The position numbers and the translations under genes were made by a program. The notes under the pieces were generated by a model. That model did no database searches. It saw only the letters and a program-made list of their open reading frames with translations, and was not told where the DNA came from. 5,239 nt of DNA from Clostridia bacterium (GTDB lineage Bacteria > Bacillota > Clostridia > Christensenellales > Borkfalkiaceae). Positions 5,206 to 5,239 of this stretch are shown here, piece after piece. Every line of letters begins with the position of its first letter. Position 1 is the first letter of the stretch. The stretch spans positions 1 through 5,239 of the forward strand of contig JAJPXK010000225.1 in the NCBI GenBank assembly GCA_021205485.1. The letters are read 5' to 3'.

Positions 5206-5239
5206 TGTCAAAAATGGCCGCGCCCGGCTATGCATGCCG

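Noticed and set aside
1..5239. tRNA, rRNA, CRISPR array, insertion sequence or attachment site
   Set aside because: No cloverleaf-like sequence, no spaced direct repeats, no transposase or terminal inverted repeats were seen.

Overview
The window looks like chromosomal DNA of an anaerobic, spore-forming Bacillota, most likely class Clostridia. This rests on a clear SpoIIID sporulation regulator, an oxygen-sensitive acyl-CoA dehydratase-type iron-sulfur system, AT-rich intergenic DNA, purine-rich ribosome binding sites and frequent ATA isoleucine codons. The genus cannot be read from the sequence. All three recognisable genes are on the + strand, in two transcription units.

Layout. Bases 1-174 are an AT-rich upstream region with a candidate sporulation-type promoter and a strong ribosome binding site. 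spoIIID (175-549) starts with GTG and ends seven bases before an intrinsic terminator (556-589). Bases 590-858 hold no convincing gene. They contain a good housekeeping-type promoter (717-745) and a leader of about 105 bases with two stem-loops and no visible ribosome binding site next to the following ATG. Two long genes follow: 859-3786 (975 aa) and 3858-5159 (433 aa). An intrinsic terminator (5171-5205) closes the unit. The last 29 bases hold nothing I can identify.

How the genes work together. The 975-aa protein has two ATP-binding activase domains of the 2-hydroxyacyl-CoA dehydratase / benzoyl-CoA reductase family, then a four-cysteine linker, then a dehydratase-like domain (DUF2229 type). 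The 433-aa protein is a second dehydratase-like (HgdB-like) subunit. From family knowledge, large proteins of about 1400 aa carry all these parts in one chain. Here the same architecture (975 + 433 = 1408 aa) is divided in two at the expected inter-domain linker. Together the pair would make a self-contained ATP-driven low-potential electron-transfer machine: activase, built-in pseudo-dimer, and two cluster-binding reductase-like halves. The substrate is unknown for the family and cannot be inferred here.

Most notable points: the two-gene split with an open read-through frame that ends in a TAATG overlap with the second gene; a cysteine-rich C-terminal tail on SpoIIID that begins at a perfect 8-bp inverted repeat; and the structured leader of the dehydratase operon.
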